A stretch of 64,000 bases of DNA from Apodemus sylvaticus (GCF_947179515.1 NC_067495.1:89401861-89465860), one strand, 5' to 3'. Counted from the first letter of the stretch, positions 22,684 to 34,475 are shown. Made by a program: numbers and translations. The notes: generated by a model from the sequence alone, not told the origin.

Positions 22684-22693
22684 AAGACAAGGA
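22684..22693. repeat. Left target-site duplication of the 22.7-28.9 kb L1
   Basis: The 10-mer aagacaagga is repeated at 28888-28897, right after the poly(A) tail. It is short, but its placement at both ends of a full-length L1 makes it convincing. Confidence 0.75.
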
Positions 22694-22703
22694 GGAGAAT
22701 AGC

Positions 22704-23100
22704 AGAGGGAGAGACTCCCCACGGCCATATTTGCAGCCTGCTGGGGCAGAAAAGCATCACTAGCTACTGTATTATCCCGAGCTTAGGATCTCTGGGGGTG
22801 CAAACTGCCAAGGATCTGCCTGTGCCCAGGACCTGAGCACATAGGTGGTTCTTCAGCCAACTGGTTGGGCGTGGGGCCTGTGTCCTGCATGGAGGACAGT
22901 AGAGGGAGAGACTCCCCAAGGTCATCTTTGCAGCCTGCCAGGGCAGAAAAACATCACTAGGTACTGAATTATCCTGAGCTTAAGAACTCTGGGAGTGCAA
23001 ACCGCCAGGAGTGTGCCTGAGCCCAGGACCTGAGAACATTGGCAGTACATCTGCCAGCTGGTAGGTCATAGGGCCTGTGTCCTACGTGAGAATAAACAGA
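22704..23100 (+). promoter_or_regulatory. L1 promoter: 197-bp tandem monomers
   Basis: The string agaggga starts at 22704, 22901 and 23098, an exact period of 197 bp twice. The units share agagactcccca, ttgcagcctg and gggcctgtgtcct blocks. The element starts about ten bases upstream of the first mark, so its 5' end again sits near a unit boundary. The non-repeated tether runs from about 23100 to 23342, and only its last 40 bases or so (ending gagaactag before the ATG) match the tether of the 306-bp-monomer elements. Confidence 0.87.
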
Positions 23101-23342
23101 GGGAATGACCCCCTCCGCCACCCCTTCACTCCATGACAGAACACCTGGTTCACAGTGACAAACCAAATATAATATTGCTTGAGGCAAGACTGAGCAGGGC
23201 TCAAAAGGCACAAAAGAGGAAGGTAGCATATCAGCAATCTGTGCCAGAGGAAACCCAGTGTCACTAAATAGCCTTAAAGTTCCAAAGTGGGTTGAAGTAC
23301 CAACCTGTGACAATAAGACCATCTAACACCACTGAGAACTAG

Positions 23343-24573
23343 ATGGCTAAACACAAAGGTAGGAACATTACTGACAGAAACCAAGGAATTATGGCAGCAT
23401 CTGAACCCAACTCTCCAACAACAGCAAGTCCTGGATACCCCAACACGCCAGAAAAACAAGAGTTGGATTTAAAATCCCTGGTAGGGATGCTGTTAGAAGA
23501 ACACATGAAGGACGTAAATAAGTCTCTTAAAGAAATTCAGGAGAAAAATGATCAAAAGCTAGAAGCCCTTACAAGGGAAACACAAAAATCACTTAAAGAA
23601 ATTCAGGAGAATATGGGTCAGAAGTTAGTAGCCAATAAGGAGGAAATGCAAAAATCACTTAAAGAAATACAGGAGAACTTTGATCAACAGGCAGAAGTCA
23701 TGAAAGAGGAAACACAAAAATCTCTCAAAGAATTACAATAAAACACAAACAAGCAAGTGAAGGAATGGAGCAAAAACTTCCAGGATCTAAAAGCAGAAGT
23801 AGAAACAACTAAGAAATCATAAAGGGAGACAACTTTGGAGATAGAAAACCTTGGGAAGAAATCAGGGGCCATAGATGCAAATATCAACAACACAATACAA
23901 GTGATAGAAGAAAGAATCTTTAGATGCCGAAGAGACATAGTAACCATGTACTCAACAGTCAAAGAAAATGCAAAATGCAAAATGCTTGTAACCCAGAACA
24001 TCCAGGAAATCCAGGACACAATGAGAAAGCCAAACCTAAGGATTATAGGTATTGATGAGAGTGAAGATTTACAAATTAAAGGGCCAGCAAATATCTTCAA
24101 CAAAATTATGAAACAAAACTTCCCTAACCTAAAGAGAGAGATGCCCATGAATATACAAGAATCCTACAGAACTCCAAACAGACTGGACCAGAACAGAAAT
24201 ACTTCCTCTCACATAATAATCAAAACCCCAAATGTATTAAACAAAGAAAGGATACTTAGGGCAGTAAGAGAAAAAGGGCAAGTAACATATAAAGGAAGAC
24301 CTATCAGAATTACACCAGACTTCTCACCAGAGACCATGAAAGCTAGACGATCCTGGGCATATCTCATGTAGACTCTAAGAGAACACAAATGCCAGCCAAG
24401 ACTACTATACCCAGCAAAACTCTCAATCAATATAGATGGAGAAACCAAGATATTCCATGACAAAACCAAATTTACACAATACATTTCCACAAACCCAGCC
24501 CTATAAAGGATAATAGGGGGAAAACAACATTATAACGAGGGAAACTATACCCTGGAAAAAGCAGGATATTAAA
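23343..24573 (+). pseudogene. L1 ORF1, disrupted
   Basis: Opens with MAKHKGRNITDRNQG at 23343. The coiled-coil region holds three successive 22-residue units starting KSLKEIQE (about 23521-23720), one more complete unit than in the 11-17 kb copy. The first stop is TAA at 23739-23741 (a CAA-to-TAA-type change), another TAA is at 23820-23822 and TAG near 24370. A 178-codon stretch (23835-24371) covers the RNA-binding domain, including NLRIIGIDESEDL and the PIRITPDFSPETMKARRSW segment. The last part ends near 24573. The multiple stops rule out a full-length product. Confidence 0.92.
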
Positions 24574-24601
24574 CTTCTTTCATCAAACCCAAAAGAAGAT
24601 A

Positions 24602-24659
24602 ACCACACAAATATAAAATTAACATCAAAAACCACACAAATATAAAATTAACATCAAAA
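24602..24659 (+). repeat. 29-bp tandem duplication in the L1 inter-ORF spacer
   Basis: The unit starting accacacaaatataaaatt occurs twice without a gap at 24602-24630 and 24631-24659, immediately before the ORF2 ATG at 24661. The other L1s in this window do not show it. Confidence 0.9.
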
Positions 24660-25192
24660 ATGATAGGAAGCAATAACCACTACTCCTTAATATCTCTTAA
24701 CATCAATGGACTCAATTCCTCAATAAAAAGACATAGACTAACAGACTGGTTACATAAACAGGACCCTACATTTTGCTTCACACAGGAAACACACCTCAGT
24801 GTCAAAGGCAAAACCTACCTTAGAGTAAAAGGCTGGAAGACAATGCTACAAGCAAATGGTCTCAGGAAACAAGCCGGAGTTGCCATTCTAATATCAGATA
24901 AAATTGACTTTCAACCTAATGTCATCAAAAGAGACATGGAAGATCAATTCTTGCTGGTCAAAGGAAAAATCCAACAAGAAGAACTCTCAATCCTGAACAT
25001 CTATGCTCCAAATACAAGGGTGCGTTCATTCATAAAAGAAACTTTACTAAAGCTCAAATCACACATTGCACCTAACACAATAATTGTGGGTGACTTCAAC
25101 ACTCCACACGCATCAATGGACTGATCAGGAAAAGAGAAAGTAAACATGGAGACAGTGAAACTAATTGAAGCTTTGGACCAATTAGATTTAAC

Positions 25193-25193
25193 A

Positions 25194-25244
<51 letters not shown>

Positions 25245-25258
25245 ATCTATATATATCT

Positions 25259-25289
<31 letters not shown>

Positions 25290-25353
25290 TATCTATATCT
25301 ATATATATCTATATATATATATATATATATCTATATCTATATATATATATATA
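25193..25353. repeat. (ATCT)n/(AT)n compound microsatellite in L1 ORF2
   Basis: Twelve or so TATC/ATCT units pass into mixed TATATC and pure AT tracts. It sits exactly where other L1s have the short sequence aacagatatatatagaac, so it grew from this seed within the element. Confidence 0.95.
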
Positions 25354-28300
25354 ACTTTTCATCCCAAAGCAAAAGAATATACCTTTTTCTCAGCACCTCA
25401 TGGTACCTTCTCCAAAATCAATCATATAGTTGGTCTCAAGACAGACCTCAACAAATATAAGAAGATCGAAATAATCCCATGCCTTCTCTCAGAGCACTAT
25501 GGAGTGAAAGTGGTCCTTAATAATAAAAACAACAGAAAGTCCACATACACATGGAAACTGAACAATACTCTACTCAATAATACCTTGGTCAAGGAAGAAA
25601 TAAAGAAAGAAATCAACGATTTTTTTTTAAAATTTAACAAAAATTAAGGCACAATATACTCAAATCTATGGGACACAATGAAAACAGTGCTAAGAGGAAA
25701 ACTCATAGCTTTGAGTGCCTCAAAAAGAAATGGGAGAGAGCATACACTAGAAGATTAATGGAACAACTGAAAGCCCTGGAACAAAAAGAAGCTAATTCAC
25801 CCAGGAGGAGGAGAAGATAGGAAATCATCAAACTCAGGGCTGAAATCAATCAAGTAGAAACTAAGAGAACCATACAAAGAATCAACAAAACCAGGAGCTT
25901 GTTCTTTGAAAAAATCAACAAGATAGATAAACCCTTAGCCAGACTAACGAAAGGGCACATAGACAGTATCCAAATTAACAAAATTAGAAAAGGAAAGGGA
26001 GCTATTACAACAGAAACTGAGGAAATTCAAAAAATCATCAGATCCTACTACAAAAGCCTGTACTCAACACAACTGGAGAATCTGGAGGAAATGGACAATT
26101 TCTTAGACAGATGCCAAATACCAAAATTAAACCAGGATCAAATAGATCATCTATACAGACCCATAACCCCTAAAGAAATAGAAGGGGTCATAGATAGTCT
26201 TCTGACCAAAAACAGCATAGGACCAGATGGTTTCAGTGCAGAATTCTATCAGACCTTCAAAGAAGAATTAACACCAATACTCTTCAATCTACTCTACCAA
26301 ATAGAAACAGAAGGAACACTACTGAACTCCTTCTACAAAGCCACAATTATGCTGATACCAAAACCACACAAAGATGCAACTAAGAAAGAGAATTTCAGGC
26401 CAATTTCCCTTATGAATATCGATGCAAAAATGCTTAATGAAATTCTTGCCCACTGAACCCAAGAACACATCAAAACGATCATCCACCACGATCAAGTAGG
26501 CTTCATCCCAGGGATGCAGGGATGGTTCAATATACGGAAATCCATCACTGCTATCCAGTACATAAACAAACTCAAAGAAAAAAATCATATGATCATCTCA
26601 TTAGATGCTGAAAAAGCATTTGACAAAATTCAGCATCCTTTCATGCTAAAAGTCTTGGAAAGGACAGGAATGCAAGGCCCATATCTAAACATAGTAAAAG
26701 CAATATACAGCAAACCGGTAGCCAACATCAAACTAAAAGGAGAGAAACTTGAAGCAATCCCACTAAAATCAGGGACTAGACAAGGCTGCCCCCTCTCTCC
26801 ATATCTTTTCAATATAGTTCTTGAAGCTAGAGCAATTAGACAACATAAGCAGGTCAAAGGGATACAAATTTCGATGGAAGAAGTCAAACTATCACTATTT
26901 GCAGATGATATGATAGTATAATTAAGTGACCCAAAAAACTCTACCAGAGAGCTACTACAGCTGATAAACAACTTCAGCAAAGTGGCTGGCTACAAAATCA
27001 TCTCAAGCAAATTAATAGCCTTTATATACTCAAAGGATAAGCAGACTGAGAAAGGAATTAGGGAAATGACTCCCTTCACAATAGCCACAAACAGCATAAA
27101 GTATCTTGGTGTGACTCTAACCAAGCAAGTGAAAGACCTATATGACAAGAACATCAGATATCTAAAGAAGGAATTCAAAGCAGATCTCAGGAAATGAAAA
27201 AAATCTTCCATGCTCATGGATTGGCAGGATTGATATAGTTAAAATGGCCATCCAGCCAAAGGCAATCTATAGATATAATTCAATCCCCATCAAGATCCCA
27301 ACTCAGTTCTTCATAGAGCTAGAAAGTGCAATTCTAAAATTCATCTGGAATAACAAAAACCCAGGATAGCTCAAACAATTCTCAACAGCAATAGAACTTC
27401 TGGGGGATTCAACATCCCAGACCTCAAACTTTACTACAGAGCAATAGTGATAAAAACTGCATGGTATTGGTACAATGTCAGGCAAGCAGATATATGGAAT
27501 AGGATTGAAGACCCAGAAGTGAACCCACACACCTATGGTCACTTGATCTTTGACAGAGGAGCTAAGTCTATCCAGTGGGAAAAAAAGAGAGTTTCCAACA
27601 AATGGTGCTGGTTCAACTGGTGATTAGAATACAGAAGAATTCAAATCGATCCATTCTTATCTCCTTGTACTAAGCTCAACTCCAAATGGATCAAGGACCT
27701 CCACATAAAACCTGACACACTGAAACTAATTGAAAAGAGACTGGGGAAGACCCTTGAGGACATGGGCACAGGGGAAAAGTTCCTGAATAGAATGCCAATA
27801 GCTTAAGCTCTAAGATCAAGAATTGACAAATGGGACCTGATAAAACTACAAAGTTTCTGTAAGGCAAAGGACACTATCAAAAGGACAAAACGTCAACCAA
27901 CAGATTGGGAAAGGATCTTCACCAACCCTAAATCTGACAGAGGGCTAATATCTAATAACTCAAGAAGGTAGAACCCAGAAAACCAAATAATCCCATTAAA
28001 AAGTGGGGTACAGAGCTAAACAAAGAATTTTCACAAGAAGAACTTCGGTGGACTGAGAAGCACCTTAAGAAATGTTCAACATCATTAAACATTAGGGAAA
28101 TCCAAATCAAAACAACCCTGAGATTTCACCACACACCTGTTAGAATTGCTAAGGTAAAAAAATCAGGAGACAGCAGGTGTTGGTGAGGATGTGGAGAAAG
28201 AGGAACACTCCTCCATTGCTGGTGTGATTGCAAGATGGTGCAACCACTTTGGAAATGAGTCTGGCGGTTCCTCAGAAATCTGGGCATGACACTTCCGGGG

Positions 28301-28458
28301 GACCCTGCTATACCACTCCTGAGCATATACCCAGAGGATTCCTTGGTGTGAAATAAGGACACATGCTCCACTATGTTCAAAGTAGCCCTATTTGTAGTAG
28401 CCAGAAGCTGGAAAGAACTGAGGAGTCCCTCAATGGAGGAATGGATACAAAAACTGTG

Positions 28459-28486
<28 letters not shown>
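28459..28486. repeat. (GT)n microsatellite in L1 ORF2
   Basis: Fourteen GT units replacing the tatatatacaca-type stretch that other copies have just before acaatggagta. Confidence 0.95.
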
Positions 28487-28489
<3 letters not shown>

Positions 28490-28887
28490 GTACACAATGG
28501 AGTACTATTCAGCCATTAGAAACAATAAAGTTATGAAATTCTTAGACAAATGGATGGAGCTGGAGAACATCATACTAAGTGAGGTAACACAGTCTCAAAA
28601 GATTAATCATATGCACTCACTGATAAGTGGATATTAGCCTAGAACCTTTGAATACCTAAGACATAACCCACATATTAAATGATGTTCAAGAAAAATGGCA
28701 GAGTGGCCCCTGGTTCTGGAAAGACTCTGTGTAGCAGTATAGGGGAATACCAGAACAGGAAAGTGGGAAGGAGTAGATGGGGGAACAGTGGGAGTGAAGA
28801 GGGCTTATAGGACTTTAGGGGAGTGGGGAGCCAGAAACGGGGAAATCATTTGAAATGTAAATAAAGAATATATCGAATAAAAAAAAA

Positions 28888-28897
28888 AAGACAAGGA
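28888..28897. repeat. Right target-site duplication of the 22.7-28.9 kb L1
   Basis: aagacaagga following the poly(A) tail; identical to 22684-22693. Confidence 0.75.
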
Positions 28898-30580
28898 AGC
28901 CACCAAACACATTCTAAAACATCTGAATCCACAGGACAAAGCCAATTCTTTTCTTCTGCAAGCAGTTTTTATCAGGCATTTTGACATAGTTATAGAAAGA
29001 AAACTAACACATATATTGATACCTCAATTTTCTACCATTCTTCTAAATATTTTCCAACTTCAATGGATGTTACAAGTGTTTCTGTATTAGCATATATTCT
29101 CTAAAGGAAAGAAATATTTTTATTTTCACACAAAGAATGTTGAACAGTAGGATGATCAAACTTCTATACTAATCCTTTTGTAAGGACATCACTATTTATC
29201 TACAGTTTTCATTAGCATATGTAAATTATACATAATAACTGGTTTTATTATGACATTCTCATATGTAAACATAATGTATTTTGATCTTATTCACCATATA
29301 TTACTCAAGACATGACTAAATATCTTTCAAATGCATACAGTTCTTAATATTGCTTCATTGAGAATAAAATTTCAATGCATTTCTCTGAGGCACATTCACT
29401 GCAAATCAAATCTTAATGCCTAATAGTGAAATTTAGTTATCAGGAAATGAAAGTAAAAATAAATGAGAAAATATGCTCATATATATATATATATATATAT
29501 ATGAACATATATATATATATGTATATATATATATATGTCCTTCTAAATATTTAAACATATTTATATAAGTCTGAGATACTTTCAACCTTAGAGAAGTTTC
29601 CTTTTTATACTGCACAACAGTCAATGAATGTAGAGATATATAACTTGTCACTCTGTGGAGAATGAAAATTTAGTACTCAGACCTAAATGAAATATCTGTA
29701 TTAATCACCTTCACCATCAAGACTTAGAAACCGTGCACAAAGGGACTTGGAAACAATGTAAGAGCTCAAGGATGAGCAGGAGTGCTGTGAAGTGCTGTGA
29801 AATGCTGTTGTCTGGAGATGGCATGGTTTTAGCACTCATGCATTCATAGTAGCTGAGGCTGACAGAATACTAACTGCAGAAGATGAAAACAGAAAAAATT
29901 CTTTATGTAGATGGGGTAAATAATCTTCAAGCTCCATCCCTGAACATAATAGAACATAGAGGAGTTGTTGGATGTAGAATCATTCCTTTTTAAAGATGTG
30001 GCCACTGGTAGGTTTCCCATGATCCAGTGGATGACTCCATAACTCCATATCCATGCACATGTGAATTACATGAACTGAATTTAGTGAGTTTTCAAAGAAA
30101 GGCATAGAATAACTTTGGGTGAAGCTACTTGGGAAAATTATGAAGAGAACTGGAAGCAGGAAATATATGGCAGAAATGATCATGAACATATTTGAAAATT
30201 TCAAAAATAATATAAAATGAATAACCGTAAAATGTAAAGACTTGAAACTCTAAATGTACTTTGTTCCTAGGATGACTTGACATGCATGATTCATATATTT
30301 CCATTCAAAATCCCTCCAATTTAACTGCAGTAAAAATTTGACTGATTTTGTCATATATATAGAAATATTAATGTACTAGTATATGTGAAATAACAGATCA
30401 AGATTCAAGTTGTAGCACAATCTGCTCAGTTTTATGTAAAGAATGAAAAAACGAAAACATACTTTTGTTACAAGGATTTTTTGACAATTGTATCTCTGAA
30501 AGAAGACATATCTGGAAACATAAAAATTATGTAAACATAAACTCTAAAGAAGCAAAACCCTTTTAACCAATAGATAAGAC
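28898..30580. other. AT-rich intergenic DNA, no gene recognised
   Basis: Mainly unique AT-rich sequence with an (AT)n tract at 29478-29537. Minus frames at 29433-29651 (reads the AT tract as Ile/Tyr) and 29980-30204 have no family resemblance. Confidence 0.5.
29478..29537. repeat. (AT)n microsatellite with interruptions
   Basis: Nearly pure AT for 60 bases, interrupted by gaac and gt. Confidence 0.95.
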
Positions 30581-30589
30581 TTTAAATGC

Positions 30590-31080
30590 TATTTCAGAGT
30601 CTCACCAAAGATGGCTTATGAATACCAAAAGAGACTATTAAAAGTTATTCAACATTATGCATAATTGCCATGGCTAATATAAAAAAATATTAGCAGGGAA
30701 CTTATGATGAAACTACTTTGTTTTGCAAGTTGATGATAAAATTATTAAATTACTCTGGAAAAGAAGATTTAGCAGTTTCTTACAAAATTAATCAAATACT
30801 ATATGACCTGGTAATTATTCTCCTGGCTATTTATAAGTAATAATTGAAATTTTATCTTCAAACAAACAATGTACCTTCATGATTATAGAGACTTATCCAT
30901 AACGTAATGAATTTAGATTTTCTTCAACAAGTACATAAATCAAACTGGCAATTGTTTCAATAGGCTAAGAACTCAGAAATAAATAGCAATGAACTAATGA
31001 CAAGAACAAATTGGGAAATGCACATGTCATTATACTAAAAGAAAATTAAAATCATCAATTTCAAATGGTTATATATGGTC
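30590..31080 (+). mobile_element. Old mammalian L1 (L1M-type) ORF2 relic
   Basis: Heavily decayed, but the order follows the end of mammalian ORF2: 'tctcaccaaagatggctta', a 'gttattcaacattatg' piece, 'actctggaaaagaagattta', 'gcagtttcttacaaaatta', 'tatgacctggtaatt' and 'aataaatagcaatgaac'. These match, in order, segments that in older L1s encode the FTKED, KRCSTSL, LWKSVW, FLRKL and YHPAIPLL-type parts and the SAIKKNE region. It predates the rodent-specific L1s in the window. Confidence 0.6.
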
Positions 31081-33329
31081 TGATTCAGTGTATAGGTGTT
31101 TGAAACTCTAAACTATTGTAACTGATTATTGAATATCTTCAGTTTTCTTGTTAACACCCTTCAGTACACCTGGAAACTTTACAAGTGTTATCATGTAGGT
31201 TCTAGTCAAGTCAGTTGTGTCTACTATTAACAAGAACTAGGACAATTGTTTTGAACAACATACCTGAAATAAATAATTTACATATATGAAATTTCTTTTT
31301 ACACTATGTTGTTATTCAATTTTTAGTTGGATTCAGTTGGGTCCATGGTGAAAAGTAGCGTCATGTTTAATACATGCCTTAGAAGATGATATTCACCCTG
31401 TAATAGTTGAGAATGGAATAAAGAGAAAAGTTTCAGGTGCTTAGAAACATTCCTCTGTGATTTAACTTTCTCCCTCTAGTTCACACATTCTAAAAGTCCT
31501 ATCATATCGTATCTCCCAATTTTACTTCATGTTAATGACTAGTCCATTAGTAAATGTTCTGCTGAGGTTCATGTAAGATGAAAACAATAAATAAAAAGGT
31601 GAACATGAAACATACATGGATTTTTTTTATACTTCAATCGTATTTTGCAGTTATGTAAATATTCTAAAAGCCCAACAAGAAATGATATCCAAAATTCTTC
31701 TCATCTCACACATTCAAATAATGAGTACTCATTCTTTTTTATTTTCAGAATAGAAGATTATTAAATTATAGAACTAATAAATAACTAGTTCTTTTGTTAA
31801 GAAAACAAAATCAGATCATGAGCATATTGCATAACAAGTTTTATGCATCTCGACAGAAAGAGATTCTAAACTTTTTGTGGAATTTTGACCTTATCTTTTT
31901 TACTTTAGATAAATTTGCAGGCTAATATGTTGCATTGCAGAGTAGGTCTATAAAAATAAAAATTACAAAGTAAAAGACAGGTATGATGTCCCAAAATAAT
32001 TAAATAATTCTTGAATTGATCTTTTAAATAGTTTGTTAGAACATACTTCCTGTTATACTGTTATGTAATTGCATTTTGGATAATGATTCCTAATATAACA
32101 TTTAAATTGGAAAACATACATAATTACAATGATCAAGTACAGATTTTTATAAATATTAATGCTAACTTAGGCAAGTAGGGAAACAAACTGTCATTAGAAA
32201 TATTTTCTTGTTTTTCACATTCTAGATCAAAAAATTTTTTGAGTAAAAGGACACAGAACTCAAAAGAAAGAATAATTCAAAGCACAACACAGTTTTTAAG
32301 ATATCTTAAAAATAATTTCTTCCTATTTATTCTTTTTCAAGAACAAAAATAAATGTGAACATTGTCAAAATTTCAACACTTAAAATCAGATCACTCTAGA
32401 TTTATGAATAATTTTACATTATTTCTCTTCCAAAACATTTCTAATTATTCTGTGTCAACATCTGAAAGCAAACTTATTTAGCAGATATTTTATAAATAAG
32501 GACTCAATCAGTTCTATTTCCAGCCATTTGTTTTGAACTCCTCTCTTTACTAAGTTGTATTAAAGATATTTCTATATATGCAACTGTGACATTTACAAAA
32601 TGTGACAAAGTTTATGACCTTTTGAAGAAATAGGACAATTAGATACATTCTGCTGTTCAACTTTATGAACTTTTCAGCCAGATTGTTTTCTGCTATTTCC
32701 TCATTTTAACAAGTAACTCTTTGGTCACTACCAGGATGATTATAACTACTTTAATCTATTGAACTGACCTTTTATTTTATAAATGTCAGTGGATCACCTA
32801 ATAAAATACAATGAAAATTTGTGACTTCAATTCATCATGAAATTTATAGAAAATATCTATAGAGAAATACATTATTAATCACAATGGCAATTAGAGTTCT
32901 TAATGGAATCAAGCCTACTGACAATGGTAGGTGCTCTGAAACATTTTTATTAAAAAGGCAAAATAGTTCAGAAATATAGGATCACCAGAAAAAAAGAAGA
33001 AACTATGGTTATGACAAGAAAATATTATAAGTAAATAAGTTTGATGTTGAGATAAATAATATCAATTTTCTTTATTTTAATTATATGAGGTTAGAAAGAT
33101 CTGAATAGTTCTGATCTGTCAGCATATCTGAATCTGGAACTATTTAGTAAATTTCTCTATATACAATTTTTCAGTTGTTCACATCCTTTACCTTAGAGAT
33201 GTAGAACAAGGAGAACATACTCATTTATACATTCATATCAATAATTTATAGTATGGACAAAAATAATATATATTGATATGTTTGGGGTTGATATAAAATA
33301 TCAGATTTAGATGTTAATTTAAAAAAAAT
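31081..33329. other. Very AT-rich intergenic DNA, no feature recognised
   Basis: No gene or recognisable young repeat in 2.2 kb. This and the neighbouring block are the longest stretches without young retrotransposons in the window. Confidence 0.5.
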
Positions 33330-33685
33330 TAGTCTAGGTTCTTTTCCATTGCTGTGATAAAAGTTTTGAGTACAAGGAGTATTTGTGGGGAAAAGGATTA
33401 TTTCGGTGTATAGCTTCTAGGTCATAGTCTGCTACTAACAAAGTCAAGGCACTGGAAGGCACTAACTTTAATCAGAATCCAAGGAACAACAATGGCTTCA
33501 AATTTTGCTCACTGGCTTTCTAGTAAAGCTGAAGACCACCTGCCTAGACTTTCCCATATTAGGCATCAAACAAAACAATCTCTCACTGACTTGGCCAGAG
33601 GCCAGTCTGCTCTATGCAATCCTTCACTTGAAGTTCTCTCTTCCCATATGACTCTGAGTTGAGTTAAGCTGAAATAAAAGCAAAA
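33330..33685 (-). repeat. Rodent medium-reiteration repeat, decayed (minus)
   Basis: The plus strand reads 'ggttcttttccattgctgtg', 'ggaaaaggattatttc' and, at the far end, 'cttcccatatgactctgagt', the reverse of a common rodent repeat ending AAATAAACCCTTTCC...CAGCAATAGAAACCCTAA. The same family is seen at 46350-46560 (opposite orientation) and, as an end piece, at 47034-47110. Confidence 0.6.
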
Positions 33686-33940
33686 TAGCACTCTTGTCTT
33701 AGAATATATTATTTTATAAGCATTAGTAGATCAAACACTAATTATATTTTAAATCTTTGATAATTGTTCCTAATGACATGTTTTGAAAACTAGTTATTCA
33801 ATTCCTGGAAATACCACAAAATAAACAATTGACTTCTGTCCATTTATTATTTCTCTTTTGAATTTTATTTCATCCTACACGTGTTTACTTACAAAGACAA
33901 TAAAAATACACTTAATTAAATGGTCTGAACAACAACTATT

Positions 33941-33973
33941 AATATATATATATATGTATATATATATATACAT
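33941..33973. repeat. (AT)n microsatellite
   Basis: Short tract of AT with one GT interruption; it creates an Ile/Tyr-rich frame (33858-34052) that is not a gene. Confidence 0.9.
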
Positions 33974-34426
33974 ATTTTTAATATTTCCTAAAGATTTACG
34001 TTCTAATAGCCACTTTAAAAACCAGTACATTTTGAATCACAATGTTTTTTGATAACATGATACAATTTTTCAGTTTATTTGTTTTTTATATCCAAAGAGG
34101 GTTCTACTAGAAATTTGAAAGCATCTAACACATTTTATACCAAATATATACATGTTTTTGTTTATTAAGACATTACACCCATTCTGTTTTTATCTGCATA
34201 AAAATATGGTTAGGGACACCAGCTAGGGAATGAGGTACTTTTTGTATATATTATGGTTTCCAGAATAGTGCTTCTATTGGATTTCTGATTGTATGAACAA
34301 GTGGGACTCTGTTTCTTGTTATCTCTCCTGGGGTCTATACCTTATTTTTCTTTGTTTTGTCAAATTATTATGTGCATGGTTTTGTTGTATCTTATATTTA
34401 ATTGTATTATTATTCCTGAGAAGCCA

Positions 34427-34428
34427 AT

Positions 34429-34475
<47 letters not shown>

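Larger units (their letters stand above)
24661..28637 (+). pseudogene. L1 ORF2 (endonuclease-reverse transcriptase), disrupted
   Basis: Opens with MIGSNNHYSLISLNING at 24661. The endonuclease has the TQETHL box near 24780 and a GDFNT motif near 25090, and is stopped by TGA at 25122-25124. A tetranucleotide and AT microsatellite (25193-25353) interrupts the region between endonuclease and reverse transcriptase. The reverse transcriptase has the GPDGFSAEFYQ segment (26220), ISLDAEKAFDKIQ (26600) and the FADD box at 26898-26909, closely followed by a TAC-to-TAA-type stop at 26919-26921. Later stops at 26454-26456, 27195-27197 and 27622, and small indels, break the rest. The C-terminal part is interrupted by a (TG)n run at 28459-28486 and ends with the LISGY equivalent near 28637. 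Confidence 0.93.
22694..28887 (+). mobile_element. Full-length L1 retrotransposon (plus strand)
   Basis: Order: two 197-bp monomers plus the start of a third (22694-23097), non-repeated tether, ORF1 (23343-24573), spacer with a 29-bp duplication, ORF2 (24661-28637), about 220-bp 3' UTR and poly(A) at 28877-28888. Ten-base flanking duplications. Both ORFs are broken at several points and ORF2 carries two microsatellites, so it is immobile. Its coding parts resemble the 11-17 kb copy closely, yet its promoter monomers are of an unrelated type. Confidence 0.95.

Noticed and set aside
22704..23100. Tandem units resembling a repeat array such as a CRISPR or minisatellite
   Set aside because: Unit length, position before ORF1 and lack of spacers identify L1 promoter monomers; the genome is mammalian.
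29478..29537. AT-rich tract as a possible replication origin or matrix attachment site
   Set aside because: Nothing beyond AT richness supports it; the sequence is a plain (AT)n microsatellite.
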